The notes beneath the pieces were generated by a model. The model did no database searches. It was not told the origin of the DNA and saw nothing but the letters and a program-made list of their open reading frames with translations. A program made the translations under genes and the position numbers. From Modestobacter sp. VKM Ac-2985 (GTDB lineage: Bacteria; Actinomycetota; Actinomycetes; Mycobacteriales; Geodermatophilaceae), in contig NZ_JAPVBI010000001.1 in NCBI RefSeq assembly GCF_026967925.1, positions 1,759,894 through 1,823,893 on the forward strand: a stretch of DNA of 64,000 bases, read 5' to 3'. Of this stretch, positions 63,928-64,000 are shown piece after piece (within the stretch, counting starts at the first letter, position 1; every line of letters begins with the position of its first letter).

Positions 63928-64000
63928 GTGTTCACCGGCATCGTGGAAGAGCTCGGCACCCTGGTCGTGCGCGAGGACGGCGCGGACAGCGCCGTGCTGC
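63928..64000 (+). CDS. ribE: Riboflavin synthase alpha chain, 5' end
   Basis: Only 24 codons are in the window (VFTGIVEELGTLVVREDGAD and following). FTGIVEELG is the family N-terminus. GTG at 63928 with GGAGG at 63915-63919. The gene is also named ribC in some annotations. Confidence 0.85.
   Translation, partial: MFTGIVEELGTLVVREDGADSAVL

Overview
The window is 64 kb of very GC-rich, gene-dense chromosome from an actinobacterium. Its contents (phosphatidylinositol mannoside genes, BldD, mycobacterial-type integration host factor, a motor-less PriA, omega subunit, many GTG starts, ATGA/GTGA overlaps) and its gene order, which follows conserved actinobacterial blocks also known in Mycobacterium, point to Actinomycetes. 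A Geodermatophilaceae-like genus (Blastococcus, Modestobacter, Geodermatophilus) is my best guess, by inference only. No rRNA, tRNA, prophage, classical IS or CRISPR array was seen. The window opens inside thrS and closes inside the riboflavin synthase gene.

Layout. (1) 1-8 kb: thrS, a HIT hydrolase, the phosphatidylinositol/PIM cluster (pgsA, patA, pimA), a LemA-like membrane protein, PLP synthase (pdxS, pdxT) and a YebC-family protein. (2) 7.9-17 kb: SOS-type ruvC-ruvA-ruvB under a LexA box, then a structured spacer and yajC-secD-secF-apt-rel. (3) 17-27 kb: a methyltransferase and a membrane cyclophilin on the minus strand, an MBL hydrolase, hisS, an aldo/keto reductase, aspS, a nuclease-like gene bracketed by two copies of a long hairpin, a second aldo/keto reductase and rarA. 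(4) 27-40 kb: DUF948 protein, small membrane protein, alaS, ruvX, mltG, aroE, prepilin peptidase, aroC-aroK-aroB-aroQ, pepQ, efp, nusB. (5) 40-50.7 kb: bldD (minus), then the pyrimidine operon pyrR-pyrB-pyrC-carA-carB-pyrD-pyrF, controlled by a PyrR-type RNA loop at the pyrR ribosome binding site. (6) 50.9-64 kb: mihF, gmk, rpoZ, coaBC, metK, priA, a hypothetical gene (minus), def-fmt-rsmB, an aldehyde dehydrogenase (minus), rpe, ribD and the start of riboflavin synthase.

How it works together. Most of the window is translation, DNA repair and recombination, protein export, shikimate, pyrimidine and cofactor synthesis, in long operons whose genes overlap by 1-4 bases. Several genes start 6-8 bases after a TANNNT-like -10 hexamer and lack a Shine-Dalgarno sequence, as expected for leaderless mRNAs. 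Convergent gene ends carry long GC hairpins.

The accessory signals worth attention are: the gene for a wHTH plus PD-(D/E)XK-like protein flanked by two near-identical 66-68 bp palindromes (23.6-24.7 kb); a three-copy family of intergenic hairpins with a shared 29-30 base core; a 17-bp stem enclosing further hairpins before yajC; a 74-bp repeat before hisS; a 9-copy pentapeptide minisatellite in secD; a dihydroorotate dehydrogenase with a class 1-type catalytic Cys; and a probable CTG start for fmt.
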